64,000 nucleotides of DNA from Mantamonas sphyraenae (taxonomy: Eukaryota; CRuMs; Mantamonadidae): positions 1 to 64,000 of the forward strand of contig JAPMXV010000077.1 of assembly GCA_026936335.1 (NCBI GenBank), in the 5' to 3' direction. Position 1 is the stretch's first letter. Each line of letters starts with the position of its first letter. This document shows, one piece after another, positions 1 through 12,699 of this stretch. The translations under genes and the position numbers were made by a program. Under the pieces are notes generated by a model. The model was given only the letters and a program-made list of their open reading frames with translations. It was not told the origin of the DNA and searched no databases.

Positions 1-131
1 CTAACCCTAACCCTAACCCTAACCCTAACCCTAACCCTAACCCTAACCCTAACCCTAACCCTAACCCTAACCCTAACCCTAACCCTAACCCTAACCCTAA
101 CCCTAACCCTAACCCTAACCCTAACCCTAAC
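1..131. repeat. Telomere repeat array (CCCTAA)n
   Basis: Uninterrupted CTAACC/CCCTAA hexamers fill the first 131 bases and stop abruptly at a CTCTAT sequence. This is the C-rich strand of a TTAGGG telomere, read from the chromosome end inwards. TTAGGG is the ancestral eukaryotic repeat, used by animals, most fungi, amoebozoans and many protists, so it does not identify the organism. No degenerate hexamers follow, so the junction with unique sequence is sharp. Confidence 0.98.
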
Positions 132-416
132 TCTATCCTTCTTAATATTAATATGAGGATGTTATGGAGGTGATGAGTCTGGTTTATGTCGAGTGAGTTG
201 TGCTTGTGTTTGCTGGCGGGGTGGCTGAATTGCGTGGTGCCATGGTGCTGTGGGCAGTTGGTGGGAGTGGAAATGTTGCTGGTGAGTGGCCGTCGTCCTG
301 CAACGCCGCGCAGTCAGCACTGCCCATCCGCCTTCAACCAAAATATCACCAACACCCACAACACCCTTCACCAGTGCAACACAATCCACATACCTTCCAG
401 TACCACCACTACCACC
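132..416. other. Telomere-proximal junction and 5' flank of first gene
   Basis: This is the 285 bases between the last telomere hexamer and the proposed start codon at 417. It begins AT-rich (a TTAATATTAATAT stretch near 143-155) and then becomes C-rich. It must contain the promoter of the first gene, if that gene is expressed. I see no repeat unit, tRNA or other gene in it. Open frames crossing it are short and low in complexity. Confidence 0.5.
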
Positions 417-2871
417 ATGGACGAAGACTACTCAAGCACTCCGAAGCAACAACACACACCCAACATCTACCCAGCGTGCGTTCTGCCTTCCACTTCGTTT
501 TCTGACTGCCCGCTTCTCCCGCTTCCTTGCCTCCTCCATGCCTCCGTCGCCTCCCTCCAGTCCTTCCCTGCATCTCCACTTCCCCATCACCACCGTTGCT
601 GCCTTATCCGCTCTTCTCCGATCCCCTCTCCCCTGTCACTGCCCTCCCCGTTGCCAGTTTCTCGGTCTGCCAATCGCCTCCGTTTTTCCCTCTCTGCTCG
701 TTCCGGCCTCCCTTCACCCCCGTCTCTGCCCTGACGGCGGCCATTCCGCCTTCCACTCACCGTTCCCACCCCGCCCTGCCCCTCCGCGTCTCCCCCACAG
801 CTACGGGTACATGGTCCCTTCCATGGCTGCCCAGCCGTTTCCGGACATGCTGCCCGCCTCTGGCGTGCAAAACCCGTACCAGCACCCACAACCACCCATC
901 ATATGGGTCCCTGTCAACACCCACTTGCAGCAGCACCACGCATATGCTCATCACGGCCACCCATACTACGCCTACCCACCTCCACCGCCTCCTCAGCCGC
1001 GACAAACCGCCCAGTTGCACTTCGCTCAGCCTCCGTCGCACCCTCCGCCTGCTCAACCCACCACAAACCACAACCGCGTCCCCAAACGCGTCAGCCCTGC
1101 CTTTGTTGGCATCACACGGACCACATCTACCACCACATCGTCGTCCTCCCCCCACCAGGCCACACGGCAGACTGGAGACAGCGACGACGACGACGCAGAC
1201 CAGGACACACACACACATGACACCGGCGACGTGGAGGACCTGATGTTCCTGAACTTTGGCCACCGTGAGCCACGTTCGACCTCCAGCAAGTCAGAGTGGA
1301 TGACCAGTTCATGGATGGAGGCGTATGATGAAGACGGCGAGGCCAACGACGCGACCCAGCAGCACGTGGACGACGAGTTGGACACTCAGGGCCCACTCAG
1401 CTTTGCAGAGACTGGTGATGCCATGGATGAAGAGTACATGCCACAAGTCGACAGCGACGACGACGCAGACGACTTGGAGCAGGAGGACTCGGACGAATGG
1501 CAGCCGAGACACACAAGTGGAAGCCGCACACAACAACGCAGAGGCCACATCAGCCGTCGTGCTGGTCCACAGAAGTTGAAAGGCAACGGACAGAGCAGGC
1601 TCAGGGTCACGGCTGGCAGTGGCACCGAGACAGGAACGTCGAGCACACGAGCAAGGAGGGCCAAGAACGGAAACAACGGCGCACGGAAGAAAGCAGGCAT
1701 GAACAAGACGAACAAGGTGCCGGATGGCGTTGTGCGCAAAGGGTGGACATGGGGGTACAGTGACGAGCGCAGCCGCAGCAACAAGAAGGAGCACACGGCA
1801 CTGCTGAAGCACATGCACACCCTGGCCAACGAGCATCCCATCGACAACATCCCCGACCTCATGACCCTACAGGCGCGTGTTGTGGTCTGCCATGGCACCT
1901 TGACCACGCTTGTCCGACAGATTCAGCTCGCTCTGGGCAATGTTCCACTCTCCCAGGGCGACATGGCCTTCTGCCTCATCCTTCTGGGCCATGATGTGGA
2001 TCAACAGGCGTGCAGTGATGCCATCCGTGTCGCTGGTCTGGCCATGGGTGTGACAAAGGCTGGGTTGAAGGTGTGCTGGCTGGAGGAGCCACACGACCAC
2101 GGCGACCCCAACTACGCCCTCTTTCATCTGCTCATGCCAGAGATGGACCGTCTCGGCGACAGGCCCCATCCCACCACCTGGAAGGAGCACAAGCAGACCC
2201 AGCTGTGGCTGCAGAAAGCACGACGCCCTGCTGACAACGACAGCGACCCACACTGGACTCAATGCGACTACGACCACCACCTCACCACCACAGAGGTGGA
2301 CAAGTGGCATCCTGTGTCTGTGCGCAGTGGCTGGAGCAAGACCCGGGGTGACGCGACCGACGAGCGTGGCAGCTGCACGGCGCGGGAGTTCCAGACGCTG
2401 CTGGCACACATGAAGGCACGCGCAGCCCAGCACACGCGCCATCAACACGCAAAAGAGCACCATGCACTGCGTGAGCTGATCAACAACGGCAGCCTGGAGT
2501 CCCTTGTGCGACACATCATCCTGGCACTGGGCAACGTTGGCGTGCCGCCTGTCGACCTGGCCTTCTTTGTCCGCCTCCTCAGGCCACGGCTCACCTACCA
2601 CCAGGTGGTTGGTGCCATCAGCAACACCCTCACCCGCGGCGTCACCTCCCTCTCCCTCAAGATCGCGTGGCTCGACAACCCCCAACGCAGCGACGCCACA
2701 CTGCACACCCTCCTCCAAACCCTCCTCGACCGCATCACACCCCACATCACCACCCGCCCCACCACAGTCGCACTCGTCAACGCCTACCCCATCCCCTCCT
2801 TCACCCTGCCCAAGCGCAAAGACCATTCCTCCTCCTCCTCCTCTTCCTCCAAACGCCAACGCCTCGAGTGA
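417..2871 (+). CDS. Predicted two-exon protein with acidic/low-complexity N-half and a duplicated ~140-aa module
   Basis: I propose exon 1 at 417-475 (ATG in the context ACCACCATGG) and exon 2 at 801-2871. The donor is GTGCGT at 476 and the acceptor CCCCCACAG ends at 800. The frames join exactly and give 709 residues. The intron is C/T-rich with a good polypyrimidine tract. The N-terminal half is rich in Pro, His and Tyr, then strongly acidic and Ser/Arg-rich (about residues 110-320). Two related modules follow, near residues 333-475 and 528-670. Both start with a GW-containing segment, include a LxxxVRxIxLALGNV core and end with a KxxWL(E/D)xP motif. The C-terminus is a Ser run followed by KRQRLE, a possible nuclear signal. 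I do not recognise the family. Without splicing, the open frame would start at 286 and run through what looks like intron. The gene lies under 300 bases from the telomere repeats, so silencing or subtelomere-specific expression is plausible. Confidence 0.6.
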
Positions 2872-4841
2872 ACCACCCTTTCATTCTTACACCGTCACCA
2901 CTCACCCTCCCCTCCCCATCCACCCATTCACCCTCCATCACCTGTCCGGAAGCGTCACCATCCCTCTACACGGCCGACTTCATGCAGCACGACCCACACT
3001 ACACCATACACAACGCCATGTCCTCCACAGAACTACTCTCAGTCTCTGTTCATGCTCCACTCCGTACTCTGGTCACTTTCTCATTCCACCTTCTGCCTCC
3101 TGCACGTTTGCCTCACCCGGCCCGCCCGACAACCACAACCACGAACCACACTACACCATACACCACGCCTAATCCTCCACAGAACTACTCTCAGTCACTG
3201 TTGATGCTCCACTTCGTACTCTGGTCACTTTCTCATTCCACCTTCTTCCTCCTGCACGTCTGCCTCACCCGGCCCGCCCGACAACTCCAAGCACGAACCA
3301 CACTACACCATACACCACGCCTAATCCTCCACAGAACTACTCCCAGTCTCTGTTGATGCTCCACTTCGTACTCTGGTCACTTTCTCATTCCACCTTCTGC
3401 CGCCTGCACGTTTGCCTCACCCGTCCCGCCCGACAACTCCAAGCACGAACCACACTAGGCCATACTCCACGCCATGTCCTCCACAGAACTACTCTCAGTC
3501 ACTGTTGATGCTCCACTTCGTACTCTGGTCACCTTCTCATTTCACCTTCTGCCTCCTGCACGTTTGCCTCACCCGGCCCGCCCGACAACTCCAAGCACGT
3601 ACCACACTACACCATACACCACGCCATGTCCTCCACAGTACTACTCTCAGTCACTGTTGATGCTCCACTTCGTTCTCTGGTCACCTTCTCATTCCACCTT
3701 CTGCCTCCTGCACGTTTGCTTCACCCGGCCCGGCCGACAACCCCAAGCACAAACCACACTACACCATGCACCACGCCATGTCCTCCACACAACTACTCTC
3801 AGTCACTGTTGATGCTCCACTTCGTACTCTGGTCACTTTCTCATTCCACCTTCTGCCTCCTGCACGTTTGCCTCAGCCGTCCCGCCCGACAACCCCAAGC
3901 ACGAACCACACTACACCATACACCACGCCATGTCCTCCACAGAACTACTCTCAGTCACTGTTGATGCTCCACTCCGTTCTCTGGTCACCTTCTCATTCCA
4001 CCTTCTGCCTCCTGCACGTTTGCCTCAGTCGTCCCGCCCGACAACCCCAAGCACGAACCACACTACACCATACACCACGCCATGTCCTCCACAGAACTAC
4101 TCTCAGTCACTGTTGATGCTCCACTTCGTACTCTGGTCACTTTCTCATTTCACCTTCTGCATCCTGCACGTTTGCTTCACCCGCCCCGGCCGACTACTCC
4201 AAGCACGAGCCACACTACACCATACACCACGCCATGTCCTCCACACAACTACTCTCAGTCACTGTTGATGCTCCACTCCGTACTCTGGTCACCTTCTCAT
4301 TCCACCTTCTGCCGCCTGCACGTTTGCCTCACCCGTCCCGCCCGACAACCCCAAGCACAAACCACACTACACCATGCACCACGCCATGTCCTCCACACAA
4401 CTACTCTCAGTCACTGTTGATGCTCCACTTCGTACTCTGGTCACTTTCTCATTCCACCTTCTGCCGCCTGCACGTTTGCCTCACCCGTCCCGCCCGACAA
4501 CTCCAAGCACGATCCACACTACACCATACACCACGCCATGTCCTCCACAGAACTACTCTCAGTCACTGTTGATGCTCCACTTCGTACTCTGGTCACTTTC
4601 TCATTTCACCTTCTGCATCCTGCACGTTTGCTTCACCCGCCCCGGCCGACTACTCCAAGCACGAGCCACACTACACCATACACCACGCCTAATCCTCCAC
4701 AGAACTACTCTCAGTCACTGTTGATGCTCCACTTCGTACTCTGGTCACTTTCTCATTTCACCTTCTGCATCCTGCACGTTTGCTTCACCCGCCCCGGCCG
4801 ACTACTCCAAGCACGAGCCACACTACACCATACACCACGCC

Positions 4842-6245
4842 ATGTCCTCCACACAACTACTCTCAGTCACTGTTGATGCTCCACTCCGTACTCTGGTCAC
4901 CTTCTCATTCCACCTTCTGCCGCCTGCACGTTTGCCTCACCCGTCCCGCCCGACAACTCCAAGCACGAACCACACTACACCATACACCACGCCATGTCCT
5001 CCACAGTACTACTCTCAGTCACTGTTGATGCTCCACTTCGTACTCTGGTCACTTTCTCATTCCACCTTCTGCCGCCTGCACGTTTGCCTCACCCGTCCCG
5101 CCCGACAACCCCAAGCACAAACCACACTACACCATGCACCACGCCATGTCCTCCACACAACTACTCTCAGTCACTGTTGATGCTCCACTTCGTACTCTGG
5201 TCACTTTCTCATTCCACCTTCTGCCTCCTGCACGTTTGCCTCAGCCGTCCCGCCCGACAACCCCAAGCACAAACCACACTACACCATGCACCACGCCATG
5301 TCCTCCACACAACTACTCTCAGTCACTGTTGATGCTCCACTTCGTACTCTGGTCACTTTCTCATTCCACCTTCTGCCGCCTGCACGTTTGCCTCAGTCGT
5401 CCCGCCCGACAACCCCAACCACGAACCACACTACACCATACACCACGCCATGTCCTCCACAGAACTACTCTCAGTCACTGTTGATGCTCCACTTCGTACT
5501 CTGGTCACTTTCTCATTTCACCTTCTGCATCCTGCACGTTTGCTTCACCCGCCCCGGCCGACTACTCCAAGCACGAACCACACTACACCATACACCACGC
5601 CATGTCCTCCACACAACTACTCTCAGTCACTGTTGATGCTCCACTTCGTACTCTGGTCACTTTCTCATTCCACCTTCTGCCGCCTGCACGTTTGCCTCAC
5701 CCGTCCCGCCCGACAACTCCAAGCACGAACCACACTACACCATACACCACGCCATGTCCTCCACAGTACTACTCTCAGTCACTGTTGATGCTCCACTTCG
5801 TACTCTGGTCACTTTCTCATTCCACCTTCTGCCGCCTGCACGTTTGCCTCAGTCGTCCCGCCCGACAACCCCAACCACGAACCACACTACACCATGCACC
5901 ACGCCATGTCCTCCACACAACTACTCTCAGTCACTGTTGATGCTCCACTTCGTACTCTGGTCACTTTCTCATTCCACCTTCTGCCTCCTGCACGTTTGCC
6001 TCAGCCGTCCCGCCCGACAACCCCAAGCACAAACCACACTACACCATGCACCACGCCATGTCCTCCACACAACTACTCTCAGTCACTGTTGATGCTCCAC
6101 TTCGTACTCTGGTCACTTTCTCATTCCACCTTCTGCCGCCTGCACGTTTGCCTCAGTCGTCCCGCCCGACAACCCCAACCACGAACCACACTACACCATA
6201 CACCACGCCATGTCCTCCACAGAACTACTCTCAGTCACTGTTGAT
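4842..6245. repeat. Higher-order repeat of ~760 bp (5 units) in the satellite
   Basis: The order of unit variants starting at 4842, 5134 and 5286 recurs at 5602, 5894 and 6046, a shift of 760 bases (5 x 152). Diagnostic variants (CAGCCGTCCC, CAGTCGTCCC, CATGCACC, ACAGTACTAC) largely keep the same order, with some unit-to-unit differences. This points to unequal exchange within the array in steps of several units. Confidence 0.7.
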
Positions 6246-6835
6246 GCTCCACTTCGTACTCTGGTCACTTTCTCATTCCACCTTCTGCCGCCTGCACGTT
6301 TGCCTCACCCGTCCCGCCCGACAACCCCAAGCACAAACCACACTACACCATGCACACACGCCATGTCCTCCACACAACTACTCTCAGTCACTGTTGATGC
6401 TCCACTTCGTACTCTGGTCACTTTCTCATTCACCTTCTGCCGCCTGCACGTCTGCCTCACCCGGCCCGCCCGACAACCACAACCACGACCCACACTACAC
6501 CATACACCACGCCATGTCCTCCACACAACTACTCTCAGTCACTGTTGATGCTCCACTCCGTACTCTGGTCACCTTCTCATTCCACCTTCTGCCGCCTGCA
6601 CGTTTGCCTCACCCGTCCCGCCCGACAACCCCAAGCACAAACCACACTACACCATACACCACGCCATGTCCTCCACAGTACTACTCTCAGTCACTGTTCA
6701 TGCTCCACTTCGTACTCTGGTCACTTTCTCATTCCACCTTCTGCCTCCTGCACACCTGCCTCAGTCCTCCCGGCCACATTCCCCAACCACGTGCCACACT
6801 ACACCATACACCACGCCTAATCCTCCACAGAACTA

Positions 6836-9800
6836 CTCTCAGTCACTGTTGATGCTCCACTTCGTACTCTGGTCACTTTCTCATTCCACCTTCTGCCGCC
6901 TGCACGTTTGCCTCACCCGTCCCGCCCGACAACTCCAAGCACGAACCACACTACACCATACACCACGCCTAATCCTCCACAGAACTACTCTCAGTCTCTG
7001 TTGATGCTCCACTCCGTACTCTGGTCACCTTCTCATTCCACCCTCTGCCTCCTGCACGTTTGCCTCACCCGGCCCGCCCGACAACTCCAAGCACGAACCA
7101 CACTACACCATACACCACGCCTAATCCTCCACAGAACTACTCTCAGTCTCTGTTGATGCTCCACTCCGTACTCTGGTCACCTTCTCATTCCACCCTCTGC
7201 CTCCTGCACGTTTGCCTCACCCGGCCCGCCCGACAACTCCAAGCACGACCCACACTACACCATACTCCACGCCTAATCCTCCACACACGTACTCTCAGTC
7301 ACTGTTGATGCTCCACTCCGTACTCTGGTCACTTTCTCATTCCACCTTCTGCCGCCTGCACGTTTGCCTCACCCGTCCCGCCCGACAACTCCAAGCACGA
7401 ACCACACTAGGCCATACTCCACGCCATGTCCTCCACAGAACTACTCTCAGTCACTGTTGATGCTCCACTTCGTACTCTGGTCACCTTCTCATTTTCACCT
7501 TCTGCCTCCTGCACGTTTGCCTCACCCGGCCCGCCCGACAACTCCAAGCACGTACCACACTACACCATACACCACGCCATGTCCTCCACAGTACTACTCT
7601 CAGTCACTGTTGATGCTCCACTTCGTTCTCTGGTCACCTTCTCATTCCACCTTCTGCCTCCTGCACGTTTGCTTCACCCGGCCCGGCCGACAACCCCAAG
7701 CACAAACCACACTACACCATGCACCACGCCATGTCCTCCACACAACTACTCTCAGTCACTGTTGATGCTCCACTTCGTACTCTGGTCACTTTCTCATTCC
7801 ACCTTCTGCCGCCTGCACGTTTGCCTCACCCGTCCCGCCCGACAACCCCAAGCACAAACCACACTACACCATGCACCACGCCATGTCCTCCACACAACTA
7901 CTCTCAGTCACTGTTGATGCTCCACTTCGTACTCTGGTCACTTTCTCATTCACCTTCTGCCTCCTGCACGTTTGCCGCACCCGTCCCGCCCGACAACTCC
8001 AACCACAAACCACACTACACCATACACAACGCCATGTCCTCAACACAACTACTCTCAGTCACTGTTGGCGCTCCACTTCGTACTCTGGTCACTTTCTCAT
8101 CCACCTTCTGCCGCCTGCACGTCTGCCTCACCCGGCCCGCCCGACAACCACAACCACGACCCACACTACACCATACACCACGCCATGTCCTCCACACAAC
8201 TACTCTCAGTCACTGTTGATGCTCCACTCCGTACTCTGGTCACTTTCTCATTCCACCTTCTGCCGCCTGCACGTTTGCTGCAGTCGCCCCGGCCACATTC
8301 CCCAACCACGAACCACACTACACCATGCACCACTCCATGTCCTCCACACAACTACTCTCAGTCACTGTTGATGCTCCACTTCGTACTCTGGTCACTTTCT
8401 CATTCACCTTCTGCCGCCTGCACGTCTGCCTCACCCGGCCCGCCCGACAACCACAACCACGACCCACACTACACCATACACCACGCCATGTCCTCCACAC
8501 AACTACTCTCAGTCACTGTTGATGCTCCACTCCGTACTCTGGTCACCTTCTCATTCCACCTTCTGCCGCCTGCACGTTTGCCTCACCCGTCCCGCCCGAC
8601 AACCCCAAGCACAAACCACACTACACCATGCACCACGCCATGTCCTCCACACAACTACTCTCAGTCACTGTTGATGCTCCACTTCGTACTCTGGTCACTT
8701 TCTCATTCCACCTTCTGCCGCCTGCACGTTTGCCTCACCCGTCCCGCCCGACAACTCCAAGCACGAACCACACTACACCATACACCACGCCTAATCCTCC
8801 ACAGAACTACTCTCAGTCTCTGTTGATGCTCCACTCCGTACTCTGGTCACCTTCTCATTCCACCCTCTGCCTCCTGCACGTTTGCCTCACCCGGCCCGCC
8901 CGACAACTCCAAGCACGAACCACACTACACCATACACCACGCCTAATCCTCCACAGAACTACTCTCAGTCTCTGTTGATGCTCCACTCCGTACTCTGGTC
9001 ACCTTCTCATTCCACCCTCTGCCTCCTGCACGTTTGCCTCACCCGGCCCGCCCGACAACTCCAAGCACGACCCACACTACACCATACTCCACGCCTAATC
9101 CTCCACACACGTACTCTCAGTCACTGTTGATGCTCCACTCCGTACTCTGGTCACTTTCTCATTCCACCTTCTGCCGCCTGCACGTTTGCCTCACCCGTCC
9201 CGCCCGACAACTCCAAGCACGAACCACACTAGGCCATACTCCACGCCATGTCCTCCACAGAACTACTCTCAGTCACTGTTGATGCTCCACTTCGTACTCT
9301 GGTCACCTTCTCATTTCACCTTCTGCCTCCTGCACGTTTGCCTCACCCGGCCCGCCCGACAACTCCAAGCACGTACCACACTACACCATACACCACGCCA
9401 TGTCCTCCACAGTACTACTCTCAGTCACTGTTGATGCTCCACTTCGTTCTCTGGTCACCTTCTCATTCCACCTTCTGCCTCCTGCACGTTTGCTTCACCC
9501 GGCCCGGCCGACAACCCCAAGCACAAACCACACTACACCATGCACCACGCCATGTCCTCCACACAACTACTCTCAGTCACTGTTGATGCTCCACTTCGTA
9601 CTCTGGTCACTTTCTCATTCCACCTTCTGCCGCCTGCACGTTTGCCTCACCCGTCCCGCCCGACAACCCCAAGCACAAACCACACTACACCATGCACCAC
9701 GCCATGTCCTCCACACAACTACTCTCAGTCACTGTTGATGCTCCACTTCGTACTCTGGTCACTTTCTCATTCACCTTCTGCCTCCTGCACGTTTGCCGCA

Positions 9801-10553
9801 CCCGTCCCGCCCGACAACTCCAACCACAAACCACACTACACCATACACAACGCCATGTCCTCAACACAACTACTCTCAGTCACTGTTGGCGCTCCACTTC
9901 GTACTCTGGTCACTTTCTCATCCACCTTCTGCCGCCTGCACGTCTGCCTCACCCGGCCCGCCCGACAACCACAACCACGACCCACACTACACCATACACC
10001 ACGCCATGTCCTCCACACAACTACTCTCAGTCACTGTTGATGCTCCACTCCGTACTCTGGTCACTTTCTCATTCCACCTTCTGCCGCCTGCACGTTTGCT
10101 GCAGTCGCCCCGGCCACATTCCCCAACCACGAACCACACTACACCATGCACCACGCCATGTCCTCCACACAACTACTCTCAGTCACTGTTGATGCTCCAC
10201 TTCGTACTCTGGTCACTTTCTCATTCACCTTCTGCCGCCTGCACGTCTGCCTCACCCGGCCCGCCCGACAACCACAACCACGACCCACACTACACCATAC
10301 ACCACGCCATGTCCTCCACACAACTACTCTCAGTCACTGTTGATGCTCCACTCCGTACTCTGGTCACCTTCTCATTCCACCTTCTGCCGCCTGCACGTTT
10401 GCCTCACCCGTCCCGCCCGACAACCCCAAGCACAAACCACACTACACCATGCACCACGCCATGTCCTCCACACAACTACTCTCAGTCACTGTTGATGCTC
10501 CACTTCGTACTCTGGTCACTTTCTCATTCCACCTTCTGCCGCCTGCACGTTTG
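6836..10553. repeat. Higher-order repeat: 12-unit block of ~1822 bp present twice in tandem
   Basis: The block beginning near 6836 reappears from near 8658 at a shift of 1821-1822 bases and follows it through to about 8731/10553. All diagnostic variants match: CTAGGCCATAC at 7408 and 9230, CACACACGTAC at 7281 and 9103, the truncated units, and CAACGCCATGTCCTCAAC at 8026 and 9847. I noticed only two differences: an extra T at about 7493 in the first copy, and CACTCC against CACGCC at 8332/10153. The block is 12 monomers less a few single-base deletions. This is either a very recent duplication or an assembly artefact. Confidence 0.85.
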
Positions 10554-11440
10554 CTTCACCCGGCCCGCCCGACAACTCCAACCACGCACCACACTACACC
10601 ATACACCACCCCATGTCCTCCACAGAACTACTCTCAGTCACTGTTGATGCTCCACTTCGTACTCTGGTCACTTTCTCATCCTACCTTCTGCCTTCTGCAC
10701 GTTTGCCTCACCCGCCCCGGCCGACAACTCCAAGCACGACCCACACTACGCCATACTCCACGCCATGTCCTCCGCAGAACTACTCTCAGTCACTGTTCAT
10801 GCTCCACTCCGTACTCTGGTCACTTTCTCATTCCACCTTCTGCCTCCTGCACGTTTGCCGCACTCGTCCCGCCCGACAACTCCAAGCACGACCCACACTA
10901 CGCCATACTCCACGCCATGTCCTCCGCAGAACTACTCTCAGTCACTGTTCATGCTCCACTCCGTACTCTGGTCACTTTCTCATTCCACCTTCTGCCGCCT
11001 GCACGTTTGCTGCAATCCTCCCGGCCGACAACTCCAAACACGACCCACACTACACCATACACCACGCCATGTCCTCGACAGAACTACTCTCAGTCTCTGT
11101 TGTTGCTCCACTCCGTACTCTAGTCACTTTCTCATTCCACCTTCTGCCTCCTGCACGTTTGCCGCACTCGTCCCGGCCGACAACTCCAAACACGACCCAC
11201 ACTACACCATACTCCACGCCTAATCCTCCACACACGTACTCTCAGTCATTTTTGATGCTCCACTCCGTACTCTGGTCACTTTCTCGTTCCACCTTCTTCC
11301 TCCTGCACGTTTGCCTCACCCGTCCCGCCCGACAACTCCAAGCACGACCCACACTACACCATACACCACGCCATGTCCTCCACAGAACTACTCTCAGTCA
11401 CTGTTGATGCTCCACTTCGTACTCTGGTCACCTTCTCATC

Positions 11441-12699
11441 CATGCTTCCCACAGCATCCCTTGATCCGAACACCTACTCCACTCTCTCCTTGTCCACTCC
11501 TCTGGTTCCACTTTCCGGCGCCCAGTAGCCGCTGCCTACCTTCAATAAAGATGAATCCTTCTTCAAGCCTGCCTACAGACCATCCATACCTGCATAAACC
11601 CCGTCAAAACCTCATCACTCACCTACCAAACAATGGCTTGCTCCCCAGTCCCTGACTTCAGGACACCTTCTGCGTTCAGTCCTCCATTGTGCACTCGTGC
11701 TCTGCCTCCGCACAGTCGACACAACAGCATTCGCGTCCATCGTGGGCCTTCAGAAGAACGCAAAAAGGCGACGGGCCACGCCTGCGTCCCCTGCCCGAGT
11801 CTGCTTGCACAAGAGCAGTCGGCTTTCCCCTCCCTGCCGTGCCACACTCAACCCCTTACACCACCCGCTGCGTCACCCGTCCTGTGCACACCTTCCCTTG
11901 CCAGTTTGCCCAGTTCCGCAGCATCTGCCACCGCACACATGCATGGCGCCATGCATTGGCATTTCCGCCCGCCCCACGCTGTGCAATACTCCTATCCACT
12001 GTCCACTGCCCTGCTCATCCGCTTGTACCCATTCATTTGGTTGGTTGCGACGCCGTCCACCCCGTTTTCCTCAAACTCACCCATGTGGGCTCCACCGCCA
12101 CCGTTGAGCCACACAACCCCACAGACAGCGTCGAGACAACCATTACACCTCTCCTTTGACTGTTCCATCGCATCTGAGACTTCTCCCAGTGCAGGAAAGG
12201 TGTTGGAGAAACGGCGCTGCAGTGAGTCATGCTCCTGATATCGTGCACATGCCCATCCAACACATGCCTCATACCCCATCACCAGCTCATCCACTCATCC
12301 ATTCTCCAAATCACAACGCTGCTCCATTGCCTCCACAACTTTTCCTCTTCGCCCACTGCGACCCTTTCCTAACCAAATCAACCTCAACGGCGTCGTCATC
12401 CATCCCCACCACCACCAACCTCCCACCTGCTCTCCCCCCATCACGATGCATGTGCAGTCCGCGCCATGACTCCAGGTGTCGAGTCCACACACCACCTTCC
12501 CCGCCACCACACCGATGATCCCGCGCAAGTGGCTCCCCCTTGCCACCGCTATGTTTTCTCTCCCGACCCCCCAACCGCCTGCGTGCGTCCACAGGGCATC
12601 GTGTAGGCAGAAGTCAAGCAGGTGCACGACATCGGCCACACCAAGGCAACCGCTGTGGCCGCCGCACCCAGCGCCCGCCAATTTCTCCTGCTCCTTCCA
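11441..12699. other. Gene-poor region inside the satellite
   Basis: The satellite ends mid-unit at about 11440 and unique C/T-rich sequence follows. Open frames of up to 201 residues exist on the plus strand (11633-12238), and 161 residues on the minus strand (12295-12780). They are Pro/Ser/His- or Gly/Trp-rich and overlap each other on opposite strands, as expected of biased base composition. I see no convincing gene, tRNA or mobile element here. Confidence 0.5.

Larger units (their letters stand above)
2975..11440. repeat. Subtelomeric satellite, tandem 152-bp units (~55 copies)
   Basis: The same block recurs at a spacing of 152 bases across 8.5 kb. Each unit contains CCACGCCATGTCCTCCAC, CTACTCTCAGTCACTGTTGA, CTCTGGTCACTTTCTCATTC and CCCGCCCGACAACTCC in order. 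Variants are shared between non-adjacent units: CATACACC or CATGCACC, CCATGTCC or CCTAATCC, and ACAGAAC, ACACAAC or ACAGTAC. A few units are 1-2 bases short or long, for example near 6355, 6430, 7493 and 7950. Because 152 is not a multiple of 3, the recurring 82-, 112- and 116-residue open frames are the same repeat read in shifting phase, not genes. The array starts about 100 bases after the first gene's stop codon. The first and last units (near 2985 and 10560-11440) are the most diverged, as expected at array edges. Confidence 0.95.

Noticed and set aside
286-800. Unspliced N-terminal extension of the first gene from 286
   Set aside because: The translation is Pro/Ser-rich pyrimidine-tract sequence. 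An exon 417-475 spliced to 801 gives a better start and continuous protein.
3000-11407. Dozens of overlapping open frames of 82-284 codons in the satellite
   Set aside because: They are the same 152-bp unit read in changing phase. Their ends are set by repeat length and by variants, and there is no sign of protein-level conservation.
2975-11440. CRISPR array
   Set aside because: The whole 152-bp unit repeats with no unique spacers, and the context is eukaryotic.
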